Source: Campylobacter concisus ATCC 51562
Lineage (GTDB): Bacteria > Campylobacterota > Campylobacteria > Campylobacterales > Campylobacteraceae
Direction of reading: 5' to 3'
DNA: 64,000 nt
Assembly: GCF_000466745.1 (NCBI RefSeq)
Contig: NZ_ANNI01000003.1
Span: 62,001 to 126,000, forward strand
The notes beneath the pieces were generated by a model. It had not been told where the DNA came from, did not search any database, and was given only the letters and a program-made list of their open reading frames with translations. The position numbers and the translations under genes were made by a program. Positions 56,143 to 64,000 of the stretch are shown here, one piece after another (the first letter of the stretch is position 1; each line of letters begins with the position of its first letter).

Positions 56143-57585
56143 TTAATAGGTCAAATACTTAATCGTATCTTGATAAAGCACTTGATTTTCGCATTGTATC
56201 AGTAACAGGTCATTTTCTTCAAAGATTGTTGAGCCAGTCGGCTTTTGATACTCGTTTTTACGCTTTATTAGGATGATTAAAAACTCAGTTGGAAGCTCAA
56301 GCTGAGCCAAATCTTTGCCAATTAGTTTTGAGCCATAGTGGATGGTATGCTGGCGAAGTGTGTAGCTTAAGATCGGCGAGTTTTCTACTACCTTAACATC
56401 CTCTTGCTCACTCTCTTTGACCTTAAATTTATCAGCCGCAAAGCCAAGCGACATGCCCTGTATCAAAATAGAAATCAAAACCATAAAAAATATAATGTTA
56501 AAAATCATATCTGCATCACGTACGCCATCGACATAAACATAGGTAGCTAGCACAACTGGCACGACGCCTCTTAGCCCAACCCAGGAGATAAAAATTTGCT
56601 CATTTATCTTAAATTTTGAAAATGCAAGTGATGCAAAAACACCAAGTGGCCTTGCAAAAAACATAAGCCACAAGGCCAAAACAAGCGCCATTAGTGCTGT
56701 TGCTGGAAGCTCGGAAGGATTTACCAAAAGACCAAGTGTTAAAAAGACAACTATTTGCATCGTCCAAGCGATACCGTCATGAAAACCGACTAAATTTTTC
56801 TTATGAGAAAACTCTTTTTTATTTATAAAAATTCCAGCTATATAAACAGCCAAATAGCCATTGCCACCAACCTTAAAGCAAAGCGTGTATAAAAGCAATA
56901 TCCAAGCGATAGAAAAAACTGGATAAAGGCCCCAACTTTTTAGGCGAAGTCTATTAAAAATGGCTGGCAAAGCAACACCAAATAAATAACCCATAGCGAT
57001 ACCTATGCCAAACTGCTTAACTAGTGTAATCGCCCACTCTGACGCACTTGGAGTGCTATTTAATGAGATCATTTGAATGATGGTCATAGTTAAAAATATC
57101 GCCATTGGATCGTTTGAGCCAGATTCAAGTTCAAGCAATGGCGCAATGCTATTTTTAAGTGAAATTTTCTTAGCTCTTAGTATGGCAAATACCGCTGCTG
57201 CGTCCGTTGAAGAGATGATGGAGCCTAGCAAAAAGGCCTCTGCCCAAGTAAAATCAAGCAGATATTTTGCTACTGGAGCGATAGCTAGCGCGGTTAAGGA
57301 AACACCGAGTGTAGCAAGCGCTAAACCTCTACCAAAAATAGGCTTAATCGCTACAAAATCAGTATCTAGCCCGCCAGCATAAAGTATAAAAATAAGTGCT
57401 AGCATGCCCACATTTTGAGCGATCATTTGATCATCAAAATTTACGCCAAGCAGCCCATCTGAGCCAGCTAGCATACCAACACCTAAAAATATTATTAAAG
57501 ATGGAATTCCAAATTTATCAGAGATCTTACTTAAAAGAATGCTAGTTATAAGCAAAACTGCAAAAAATAGTAGTAAATTCTCCAA
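56143..57585 (-). CDS. CPA1-type potassium/proton antiporter (CvrA/NhaP2-like)
   Basis: A 480-residue membrane protein with about twelve transmembrane segments over residues 3-385 and a cytosolic TrkA-C-type domain at the end (HTIHYGSKLIGKDLAQLELPTEFLIILIKRK). The ion-site region LGSIISSTDAAAVFAIL, then LELESGSNDPMAIFL, is characteristic of the K+/H+ antiporter branch. The start is TTG behind GGAG. The likely job is K+ efflux and pH or osmotic balance. It is 20 bases after a small unknown gene. Confidence 0.9.
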   Translation of the reverse strand: MENLLLFFAVLLITSILLSKISDKFGIPSLIIFLGVGMLAGSDGLLGVNFDDQMIAQNVGMLALIFILYAGGLDTDFVAIKPIFGRGLALATLGVSLTALAIAPVAKYLLDFTWAEAFLLGSIISSTDAAAVFAILRAKKISLKNSIAPLLELESGSNDPMAIFLTMTIIQMISLNSTPSASEWAITLVKQFGIGIAMGYLFGVALPAIFNRLRLKSWGLYPVFSIAWILLLYTLCFKVGGNGYLAVYIAGIFINKKEFSHKKNLVGFHDGIAWTMQIVVFLTLGLLVNPSELPATALMALVLALWLMFFARPLGVFASLAFSKFKINEQIFISWVGLRGVVPVVLATYVYVDGVRDADMIFNIIFFMVLISILIQGMSLGFAADKFKVKESEQEDVKVVENSPILSYTLRQHTIHYGSKLIGKDLAQLELPTEFLIILIKRKNEYQKPTGSTIFEENDLLLIQCENQVLYQDTIKYLTY

Positions 57586-57605
57586 ACAAACTCCACAAAA
57601 TTATA

Positions 57606-58043
57606 TTAAATCATACTTTCAAAAGCTTCAAATTTTTCTTGATTTGAAAGCATTTCAAGCAATACACCGTAGTTATCTTTTATCTCATCTTGAAGCTTAG
57701 TAGTAAGCTCTTTAGCGTTTCTTCCGTCTTTTGGATAGCTCACTATCAAATCAATTGGCTCAGCGTTTAAAAACTCTTGAATACCTGATAATAGTTCGCT
57801 AGCTCCTCTTTCATTTGTTCCATGAAGTACAACCACATAATGTTCATTCTCTCTTACAACAACATCAGTTTGTCTTAAAAATTTTTCAAAGAGTTCACTA
57901 TACTCTTTAGTACTTGGCAAAGAAAAATATATCAAAGATAAATTTTTTGCATAATCTTTTACATTTTTATAACGATTTATAAAAGCTATTTCAAGATCTA
58001 TTATTGATAAGATATCAACTGGTGAGAAAATTTTTGCTGCCAT
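57606..58043 (-). CDS. Conserved hypothetical protein, 145 aa
   Basis: A 145-residue soluble acidic protein. The alternation of strands and helices in HYVVVLHGTNERGASELLSGIQEFL and IDLIVSYPKDGRNAKELTTKLQDEI recalls a degenerate GGDEF-like fold, but the signature residues are missing, so no enzyme activity is claimed. It lies between racS and the antiporter gene in the same direction. AGAGGG precedes the ATG. Confidence 0.75.
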   Translation of the reverse strand: MAAKIFSPVDILSIIDLEIAFINRYKNVKDYAKNLSLIYFSLPSTKEYSELFEKFLRQTDVVVRENEHYVVVLHGTNERGASELLSGIQEFLNAEPIDLIVSYPKDGRNAKELTTKLQDEIKDNYGVLLEMLSNQEKFEAFESMI

Positions 58044-58074
58044 TTTTAGCCCTCTTTTGTTTATTATGTTTTAT

Positions 58075-59319
58075 TTAAGTCACTATTATATCTTGTAAAT
58101 TTTCAAAAACAAAGACATTCATTCCATTTTTGTATTCGTATCTAAATTTGAGTCCATGAGCATCAAGTATATTGCTAACAATATATAAACCTAGGCCAAA
58201 ACTCTTTTGCGTATCCTCTCCTTTGATAAATGGCTGGATATAAAAGTCAAGATCATTTTTTAGCTTCTCGCCTTGAGTTATAAATTTCATATGATCCTTG
58301 CTAACAACGATATTTACGTGCTTATCAGTTGAATATTTTATGCCATTGTCTATCATATTTTTTATAGCAACTGAAAATAGCTTGAAATCAACGAGCACCC
58401 TAACCTCATCAAGCTCACTGACACCAACACACTCTTTTTCTACCATGGCTATATCGATGGCCTCATCGATGAGATCCCTCATAAAACATGGCGTTTTACT
58501 GCTAAGTCCTATTTTTGATGTTATTTGCTCTATCGCTGCAAGTTCGTTTATCAAATTTTCAAGCTTGTGAAAGACAGAGATTAGCCTCTCTTGATTTTTG
58601 CTTTTTTCTATCATTTGAGCGGCTATTAGGCCTTTTGTGATAGGAGTTTTTAGCTCGTGCATTATATTTCTTAAAAAAAGATGCCTTGAGTCATTAAGCG
58701 CCTTGATCTGACAAACTGCCTCATAAAATGCCTCTGAAACCTCAGAAATTTCATCCTTGCCGTTGCCAACATTTTGCACGCCATCAAGCTCACCATTTGC
58801 AAATTTTACGATCTGACGCTTTAGCTTTCTAAGTGGTTTTATCTTATAGATAACAAAAATGTAAGCACCTAGCAAAATGACCGCAACCACCAAAAAAACA
58901 GCCTTTATCACCTCGTATCTGTAAGGCTGAAATTCTTTATCCATTAAAAGCTTTAGCTCGTCTAAATGCTCAATCCTTAAGTAATGATGCTTATCATAAA
59001 GCAAGATCGCACTTGAGCCTAGATCACTTGAAATTTCTTCTAAAACGGTCGCTTGTTTTAAAATTTCATCCTTTTTCTTCTCGTCTTTGATCTCTGGCAT
59101 ATCGATATTTGAAAGCTGGCGGTCGTACTGAGCTTTATTTATGATGCCACCCATATAAAATAAATTTGTCCTAGCAACGTTTGAGTATTTGTTATTTAGC
59201 TCTCTTGTATAGTTTTGCTTATCAAAGCCCATGAGCCATAAAAAAGCTAGAAATATCGAAACGAGCGCAAGAGCAAAGATAAAAGTTATGGTTATAAAAA
59301 TAGACGATCTTGGCATCAA
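58075..59319 (-). CDS. racS: Sensor histidine kinase RacS
   Basis: A 414-residue membrane kinase, partner of RacR. Transmembrane segments lie near residues 7-28 and 132-152, with a periplasmic sensor of about 100 residues in between and a HAMP-like linker after the second. The phospho-acceptor histidine is in MHELKTPITKG near residue 217; the ATPase domain shows MIDNGIKYS and FGLGLYIV. It matches the RacS/ArsS type of Campylobacter and Helicobacter, which in C. jejuni governs temperature-dependent and low-oxygen respiratory genes. It overlaps racR by four bases. Confidence 0.88.
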   Translation of the reverse strand: MMPRSSIFITITFIFALALVSIFLAFLWLMGFDKQNYTRELNNKYSNVARTNLFYMGGIINKAQYDRQLSNIDMPEIKDEKKKDEILKQATVLEEISSDLGSSAILLYDKHHYLRIEHLDELKLLMDKEFQPYRYEVIKAVFLVVAVILLGAYIFVIYKIKPLRKLKRQIVKFANGELDGVQNVGNGKDEISEVSEAFYEAVCQIKALNDSRHLFLRNIMHELKTPITKGLIAAQMIEKSKNQERLISVFHKLENLINELAAIEQITSKIGLSSKTPCFMRDLIDEAIDIAMVEKECVGVSELDEVRVLVDFKLFSVAIKNMIDNGIKYSTDKHVNIVVSKDHMKFITQGEKLKNDLDFYIQPFIKGEDTQKSFGLGLYIVSNILDAHGLKFRYEYKNGMNVFVFENLQDIIVT

Positions 59320-59993
59320 AGAACCAATTTATAGCCGATACCGCGGATCGCGTGGATGTATTTTGGCTCTTTTGGATTTTCATTTAGTTTTTGGCGAATC
59401 CTGCCGATGATGACGTCAATACTTTTGTTTGAGCTATCTTCATTTATGCTCTCGCAGTTATAGATGAGTTCCTCTCTAGTAACCGCTCCGCCCTCTTTTA
59501 AAAGTAGATATTTTAAGATGTCGTATTCTGCGGCAGTTAAATTTAGTACGTTTCCTTTAAATAAAATTTCATGTTCAAATTCTTTTAAAACTAGGTCTTT
59601 ATTTAAATTTCTCGCCTCACTTGCTGGAGTGATGCTCTGCCTTCTTAGATGACTTTTGATACGAGCCAAAAGCTCTTGTGGGTCATATGGCTTTGGCAAA
59701 TAATCATCTGCTCCGTTATCAAGAGCATTTACCTTATCTGTTATATCATGCCTTGCACTTGATATGATAATAGGGATATTGTGATTTTTCCTGATCTCTT
59801 TACAAACTTCCAATCCATCCATACCAGGCAATGTAAGATCTAGTATCACTAAGTCAAACTTACTTGTATTTAGCGTAGAAAGTCCGATATATGGCTCTTC
59901 AGCAGTTACTACTTCAATATCGTAGTTTTCTAGATATTCAGTTAAAATTTCAGCAAGCTCCATATCATCTTCTATCATTAAAATTCTAGTCAT
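59316..59993 (-). CDS. racR: OmpR-family response regulator RacR
   Basis: A 225-residue regulator: receiver with acidic pair at 8-9, phospho-acceptor Asp in LVILDLTLPGMDG (Asp52) and conserved Lys in DDYLPKPYDPQEL, followed by a winged-helix domain (LTAAEYDILKYLLLKEGGAVTREEL ending GIGYKLVL). The N-terminus (RILMIEDDMELAEILTEYL) closely matches my memory of C. jejuni RacR. First gene of the racRS unit. Confidence 0.9.
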   Translation of the reverse strand: MTRILMIEDDMELAEILTEYLENYDIEVVTAEEPYIGLSTLNTSKFDLVILDLTLPGMDGLEVCKEIRKNHNIPIIISSARHDITDKVNALDNGADDYLPKPYDPQELLARIKSHLRRQSITPASEARNLNKDLVLKEFEHEILFKGNVLNLTAAEYDILKYLLLKEGGAVTREELIYNCESINEDSSNKSIDVIIGRIRQKLNENPKEPKYIHAIRGIGYKLVL

Positions 59994-60054
59994 GATCTTT
60001 CCTGTTGTAAATTTATTTTTAAGGATTATAGCAGATTAAGATTTTAAAAATTTA

Positions 60055-60084
60055 AAAGAAAAAAGAGCTGAAATTTCAGCTCTT
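60055..60084 (-). terminator. Terminator of htrA
   Basis: AAGAGCTGAAATTTCAGCTCTT is a near-perfect palindrome just after the htrA stop; on the minus strand it is followed by TTTTTT. Confidence 0.8.
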
Positions 60085-60090
60085 AGATGA

Positions 60091-61494
60091 TTATTTTATA
60101 ACAAGGCCTTGTATGATACCACCGCGATTTATCCACACTAGCGTCTTTTTACCTTTTGTATTTTTGACCGTATTTGCAAATGTTTGAAGATCTTTTATAC
60201 TCTCTTCGCCAACTTGAACGATCACATCACCTCTTTCAAAGCCAAAGTCTTCAGCTTTTGAGCCTGATTTCACATCAGTTACTAGCACGCCTTGAGTATC
60301 TGGGCTGATTTTGTATTTATATCTTATCTCATCGCTTAGATTACTGACGCTAAGTCCTTCGATGATAATGCTTTTTGCTATGTCTTTTGAATTGTGATCA
60401 GCGTTTGCAAGCTTGATTTTTGCATTCATTATTTTATTTGATCGCTCGTAAGTTATATCAACACTACTATTTGGAGTTAGTGAGCCAATGAAATTTTTAA
60501 GATCATTTGCATTTTTTATGGCTTTATCATTAGCTGATATGACCAAATCGCCTCTTTTTAGCCCAGCCTCATCTGCTGGCATGCCTTGCTCTACGCCACT
60601 TATTAAAGCACCCTCTTTATTTGTATAAAGCTCTTTTTGCTCGTCAGTTAAATTTGCAATCGTAACGCCTATAAAGCCACGCTAGATCTTGCCGTCAGTT
60701 ATCAGCTTTTTAGCGATATCTTTGACCATATTTGATGGGATTGCAAAACCAATGCCGTTATTGCCACCACTTTTTGAAAGTATGGCTGAGTTTATTCCAA
60801 CCAAATAGCCCCTGCTATCAACCAAAGCGCCGCCTGAATTTCCTGGGTTTATAGAGGCGTCTGTTTGGATAAAATTTTCATATTGATTAAGGCCGATATT
60901 ATCTTTATTTAGGCCTGAAATGATACCTTGAGTGATACTTTCACCAACGCCAAATGGATTACCTATTGCAAATACAACATCTGCATCAAGTAGCTTTGAC
61001 GAGTCTGCAAAAGTGATCGCGTTTAACCCGTTTGCTTCTATCTTTACGACGGCTAGATCGGTTTTTGGATCACTTCCTATTAATTTGGCTTTAAATTCTT
61101 TGCCACCATTTGCAAGAGTTACGACTATTTGATCACTATCTTCTATAACGTGGTTATTTGTAACGATATATCCATCATTTGAGATGATAACACCAGAACC
61201 AAGCGAAGTAGTTTTTTCTTTTTCTTTTGGTTTTGCAAAGTTAAATCCAAAAAATTCATTGAAGAATGGGTCATTAAACATCTGCTCAATGCCTGCGTTA
61301 TTTACTGTTTTTGTAGTTGAGATATTTACAACTGAAAGTTTTGCCTGAGCGATCGAGTCATAATAAGAAAGTACGCTATTTTTATCGCTAAGTGGCGAGA
61401 CTCTCGTGATATTAGAGTTAGCTTCATTAAATTTAATATCAGCCCCCACTAAAAAAGAAGCTGCTACTAATGAAATTAGCACAATCTTTTTCAT
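60091..61494 (-). pseudogene. htrA: Serine protease/chaperone HtrA (DegQ-type) interrupted by an in-frame TAG
   Basis: Periplasmic protease and chaperone that in C. jejuni is also secreted and cuts E-cadherin. The full frame has 467 positions. Residues 1-270 contain the signal peptide and the trypsin-like domain with triad His115, Asp146 and Ser220 (NPGNSGGAL). Codon 271, at 60684-60682, is TAG. The frame then continues without shift through RGFIGVTIANL and both PDZ domains to 60091. One base change from GAG, AAG or CAG would explain it. As written, the product lacks both PDZ domains. A separate 163-residue product from the ATG at 60582 is possible but would begin inside PDZ1. A sequencing error cannot be excluded. 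Confidence 0.88.
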
Positions 61495-61524
61495 TTTTTT
61501 CCTTTAAACTAAAAATTTTTGCAA

Positions 61525-61530
61525 ATTATA
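61525..61530 (-). promoter_or_regulatory. -10 box (TATAAT) of htrA
   Basis: TATAAT on the minus strand lies 30 bases before the htrA ATG, which follows AAAGGA. Confidence 0.55.
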
Positions 61531-61586
61531 AATATAGTGAAAAAATAAAATCTTAACACTTTTTCTTGTTATTAAACAAAAATAAA

Positions 61587-61607
61587 CTTGACTTGCATAG
61601 ACTAAAG
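61587..61607. promoter_or_regulatory. HAIR-like HspR operator of cbpA-hspR
   Basis: CTTGACT-N7-ACTAAAG matches the HspR inverted repeat CTTGAGT-N7-ACTCAAG in 12 of 14 positions with the exact spacer. It lies 8 bases before the -10 box of the cbpA promoter, where a bound repressor would block RNA polymerase. Confidence 0.75.
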
Positions 61608-61615
61608 CTTTGTGA

Positions 61616-61621
61616 TATAAT
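61616..61621 (+). promoter_or_regulatory. -10 box (TATAAT) of cbpA-hspR
   Basis: TATAAT, preceded by TGTGA, lies 28 bases before the cbpA ATG, with AAGGAG in between. Confidence 0.65.
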
Positions 61622-61649
61622 CCGTATCAAAAAAATATAAGGAGAATAT

Positions 61650-62546
61650 ATGAGTGAAAGCTTGTATGAGACTTTAGGGGTTTCAAAGGGTGCCTCAAGT
61701 GACGAGATAAAAAAAGCTTATAGAAAACTTGCTAGAAAATATCACCCAGACATCAACAAAGACCCTGGAGCAGAAGATAAATTTAAAGAGATAAATGCCG
61801 CTTATGAAATTTTAAGCGACGATAAAAAACGAGCTCAATACGACCAGTACGGCGATACTATGTTTGGCGGTCAAAATTTCCACGACTTTGCTAGTAGTTC
61901 AGCCGATATGGGCGATCTAAATGAAATTTTAAAGAATATCTTCTCAGGTAGCTTTGGCGGCGGTGGAGCTAAATTTAGCAGCGGATTTGGTAGCAATTTT
62001 GGAGGATTTGACGGATTTAGTAGTGGTGGATTTGGCTTTGGCGGAGCTGATCTAGACGTAAATGCAAAAATTTCTATACCATTTGACGTAGCTGTAACTG
62101 GCGGTGAACATAAGATAAATTTTAATGGCGAAAGCATTAAGATAAAAATTCCAAGTGGCATAGAAGGCGGCGAGAAGCTTCGTGTAAAAGGCAAAGGTAA
62201 AAGCGCTGGTGGTCAAAAAGGCGATCTTATACTTGCTATTAGCGTTGAGCCAAGCGACGAATATGAAAGAGTTGGAGACGATCTTTATAAAGATATAGAA
62301 ATTCCACTAAAAACTATGCTTTTTGGCGGAAAAGTCGATGTACATACTTACAAAAAAGATGTCACGATTAAGATCGCTGAGAACTCAAAAACAGGCACAA
62401 AGATCCGCTTAAAAGGATATGGTGTGCAAAATAGAAAGAGCGGAATTTATGGCGATCTTTACTTAAAAGCCAGGGTAAAACTTCCAAATATCAGTGAGCT
62501 TGATGAAGGCTTAGTAAAAGAGTTAAAAGAAAAATTACCGGAGTAA
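61650..62546 (+). CDS. cbpA: DnaJ-like co-chaperone CbpA
   Basis: A 298-residue J-domain protein that should stimulate DnaK. The J domain covers residues 3-68 with the HPD motif ([11 protein letters not shown]), followed by a Gly/Phe/Ser-rich linker (about 85-130) and two C-terminal beta domains that bind client proteins ([20 protein letters not shown]). The cysteine-rich zinc domain of DnaJ itself is absent, which fixes the type as CbpA. It is three bases before hspR in one operon behind a HAIR-like operator. Confidence 0.94.
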   Translation: MSESLYETLGVSKGASSDEIKKAYRKLARKYHPDINKDPGAEDKFKEINAAYEILSDDKKRAQYDQYGDTMFGGQNFHDFASSSADMGDLNEILKNIFSGSFGGGGAKFSSGFGSNFGGFDGFSSGGFGFGGADLDVNAKISIPFDVAVTGGEHKINFNGESIKIKIPSGIEGGEKLRVKGKGKSAGGQKGDLILAISVEPSDEYERVGDDLYKDIEIPLKTMLFGGKVDVHTYKKDVTIKIAENSKTGTKIRLKGYGVQNRKSGIYGDLYLKARVKLPNISELDEGLVKELKEKLPE

Positions 62547-62549
62547 AAA

Positions 62550-62924
62550 ATGCAAAATTATGAAGAACCACTTTTTTTAATAAGCGTTGTTGCAAAGGTT
62601 TTGAGCATACATCCACAAACTTTAAGACAATATGAAAGAGAGGGACTTATCGAGCCATCAAGAACAGATGGCAAGATGAGGCTCTACTCACAAAAAGACG
62701 TTGATCGCGTAAAAACTATACTAAATTTAACCCGCGAATTAGGTGTAAATTTAGCCGGCGTTGATGTGATACTTCAGTTGAAAGAAAAAATTGACGATTT
62801 AGAATCAACTATTGATGAGCTAAATAAAAAATTACACGAAGCTACCAGCCAAGCTAGCACAAAAAGATCGCTCGTAAAAAGAAAAAATAGCTTTGATCTA
62901 GTCTTTTATGAAGGTAAAAAATAA
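62550..62924 (+). CDS. hspR: MerR-family heat-shock repressor HspR
   Basis: A 124-residue repressor of chaperone operons. The MerR-type DNA-binding domain is at the N-terminus (LISVVAKVLSIHPQTLRQYEREGLIEPSRTDGKMRLYSQKDVDRV) and a coiled-coil dimer helix follows (VILQLKEKIDDLESTIDELNKKLHE). The pair cbpA-hspR is known as an HspR-controlled operon in Campylobacter and Helicobacter. The kefB-like gene begins three bases after its stop. Confidence 0.94.
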   Translation: MQNYEEPLFLISVVAKVLSIHPQTLRQYEREGLIEPSRTDGKMRLYSQKDVDRVKTILNLTRELGVNLAGVDVILQLKEKIDDLESTIDELNKKLHEATSQASTKRSLVKRKNSFDLVFYEGKK

Positions 62925-62927
62925 TTT

Positions 62928-64000
62928 ATGGAACAAATTTTAGAAGGCTTCTTGCTTGTTGCAGCGATCTCAGTTGCATTAAACGTCATTTTTAAAAAAT
63001 TTCAGATACCAACTATTATCGGCTACATCGTAACAGGTACGCTTATATCAGAATTTTTCAACCTAAAAAGCAATGATGAAATTTCTCATATCGCGGAATT
63101 TGGTATCGCGTTTTTGATGTTTACCATTGGGCTTGAGTTTAGCTTTAAACACTTAATGGGAATGAAAAAAGAGGTTTTTTTAAACGGTGGCTTACAGGTT
63201 TGTTTAAGTGGCTTTATAATGGGCGTTATGCTTTATTATGCCCTTCACTTAAAAGACGAAACGGCACTTATTGCAGGTCTTGCGCTTGCACTCTCATCAA
63301 CTGCGATCGTGCTAAAGACGCTAAACGATAGTGGCGATGTAAGTAAAATTTACGGCAGAAAAGCACTTGGAATTTTACTATTTCAAGATATTGCAGTCAT
63401 TCCTATTTTGCTTATGATAGATATGTTTAGCTCGCAAGATGCTTCAATAAATGAGCTTTTGCTAAAGACATTTACAAGTGCGATTATTCTTATTGTTGTG
63501 CTATTTTTACTTGGTAAATATGTTATCAACTGGATATTTTATAAAGTCATTCAAACAAATTCGCAAGAAGTTTTTATAGCTACGATTTTATTTATGGTCG
63601 TTGGCTCCAGTACTTTGGCTCACTTCTTTGGCTTCTCATACTCTTTGGGTGCATTTTTAGCCGGTATGATGATGGCTGAGACACAGTATAAACACCAAAT
63701 CGAAGTTGATCTCATACCTTTTAGAGATTTGCTCTTAGGGCTATTTTTTATAACCGTTGGTATGCAAATAAATTTTGCTGTAGTTATCTCAAACATCTGG
63801 CTTGTTCTTGGCCTAGTATTTAGTGTCATGGTGATAAAAGCAGTTGTCGTTTTTGCTATCTTAAACATCTACTTAAAGCGAAGAGTTGCTGCAAAAACTG
63901 CACTTAGTGTTTGTCAAATAGGCGAATTTGCACTAGCTGTTTTTGGACTAATGACTACTAGAAATTTACTTGATATACAAACTGCTCAAATTTTTATCGC
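62928..64000 (+). CDS. kefB: KefB-like CPA2 cation/proton antiporter, 5' part
   Basis: Start of a monovalent cation/proton antiporter: at least 357 residues with about ten transmembrane segments before the window ends. Family marks are IPTIIGYIVTGTLIS, AEFGIAFLMFTIGLEFS, ALSSTAIVLKTL, FQDIAVIPIL and SYSLGAFLAGMMMAE. It is adjacent to hspR, as kefB is in C. jejuni, and may be co-transcribed. AAGG is the only weak ribosome binding site. The C-terminal part, where a TrkA-type domain would be expected, lies outside the window. Confidence 0.9.
   Translation, partial: MEQILEGFLLVAAISVALNVIFKKFQIPTIIGYIVTGTLISEFFNLKSNDEISHIAEFGIAFLMFTIGLEFSFKHLMGMKKEVFLNGGLQVCLSGFIMGVMLYYALHLKDETALIAGLALALSSTAIVLKTLNDSGDVSKIYGRKALGILLFQDIAVIPILLMIDMFSSQDASINELLLKTFTSAIILIVVLFLLGKYVINWIFYKVIQTNSQEVFIATILFMVVGSSTLAHFFGFSYSLGAFLAGMMMAETQYKHQIEVDLIPFRDLLLGLFFITVGMQINFAVVISNIWLVLGLVFSVMVIKAVVVFAILNIYLKRRVAAKTALSVCQIGEFALAVFGLMTTRNLLDIQTAQIFI

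Noticed and set aside
56119..56205. 28-codon plus-strand frame starting MWQVLSK
   Set aside because: Mostly overlaps the end of the antiporter gene on the other strand and has no convincing ribosome binding site.
60091..60582. Independent 163-residue PDZ protein
   Set aside because: The frame extends upstream without a shift to the TAG in htrA, and the ATG lies inside PDZ1; it is the second half of htrA.

Overview
The window looks like a chromosomal segment of a Campylobacter, most likely of the C. concisus / C. curvus / C. showae group. The evidence is the AT-rich DNA with heavy use of 'aaattt', AAGGA ribosome binding sites, TATAAT-type -10 boxes that usually lack a -35 box, and gene blocks arranged as in Campylobacter: asd-flgR-flgQ-flgP-gyrA, ftsK-flgL, hemC-fxsA-proS-hemA-prenyl synthase-DUF2018, racRS, and htrA/cbpA-hspR-kefB. 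The species is inferred; no rRNA is present to settle it.

Layout. 1-2.5 kb: an operon with a lipoprotein (cut by the window edge), an RclA-like flavoprotein and a small unknown, then a Sel1 lipoprotein. 2.5-8.4 kb: prfB, panC-rimO-tilS, prs, a DUF488 gene. 8.4-12.8 kb: pyridoxal kinase-like, radical SAM, hemE, YqhA, asd. 12.9-17.6 kb: flagellar regulator and basal disk genes flgR, flgQ, flgP, then gyrA. 17.7-21.5 kb: the ADP-heptose operon gmhB-hldD-hldE-gmhA plus an SseB-like gene. 21.6-24.9 kb: cytochrome c, an integrase relic next to tRNA-fMet and tRNA-Gln, ftsK. 25-30.7 kb: flgL, yaaA, hup, tRNA-Leu and a large protein behind a sigma-28-like promoter. 30.7-37.3 kb: AEC transporter, a methionine-rich periplasmic peptide with a two-component system, aldehyde dehydrogenase, phosphatase and an unknown. 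37.4-46.4 kb: BrkB-like, PgbA-like, M23 peptidase, mgtE, NUDIX, a 26-residue membrane peptide, ppk, ubiD-like. 46.5-47.1 kb: decayed coding sequence. 47.1-54.1 kb: the haem/proS/prenyl cluster. 54.1-64 kb: metY, a structured non-coding region, a K+/H+ antiporter, racRS, a nonsense-interrupted htrA, cbpA-hspR and kefB (cut by the right edge).

Links between genes. FlgR, encoded here, is the likely activator of two GG-N10-GC sigma-54 promoters, in front of flgL and flgP. HspR probably represses its own operon through a HAIR-like site in front of cbpA. The RclA-like protein and the Met-rich MxKDx-type peptide with its two-component system both point to defence against hypochlorous acid or copper. 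Most of the rest is housekeeping.

Most worth a second look: the Met-rich peptide / two-component locus; the sigma-28-preceded 589-residue protein as a possible flagellar-secreted substrate; ftsK apparently starting at ATT; htrA split by one in-frame TAG; two genes that look leaderless; and a long hairpin between imperfect direct repeats at 55.7-56.1 kb.
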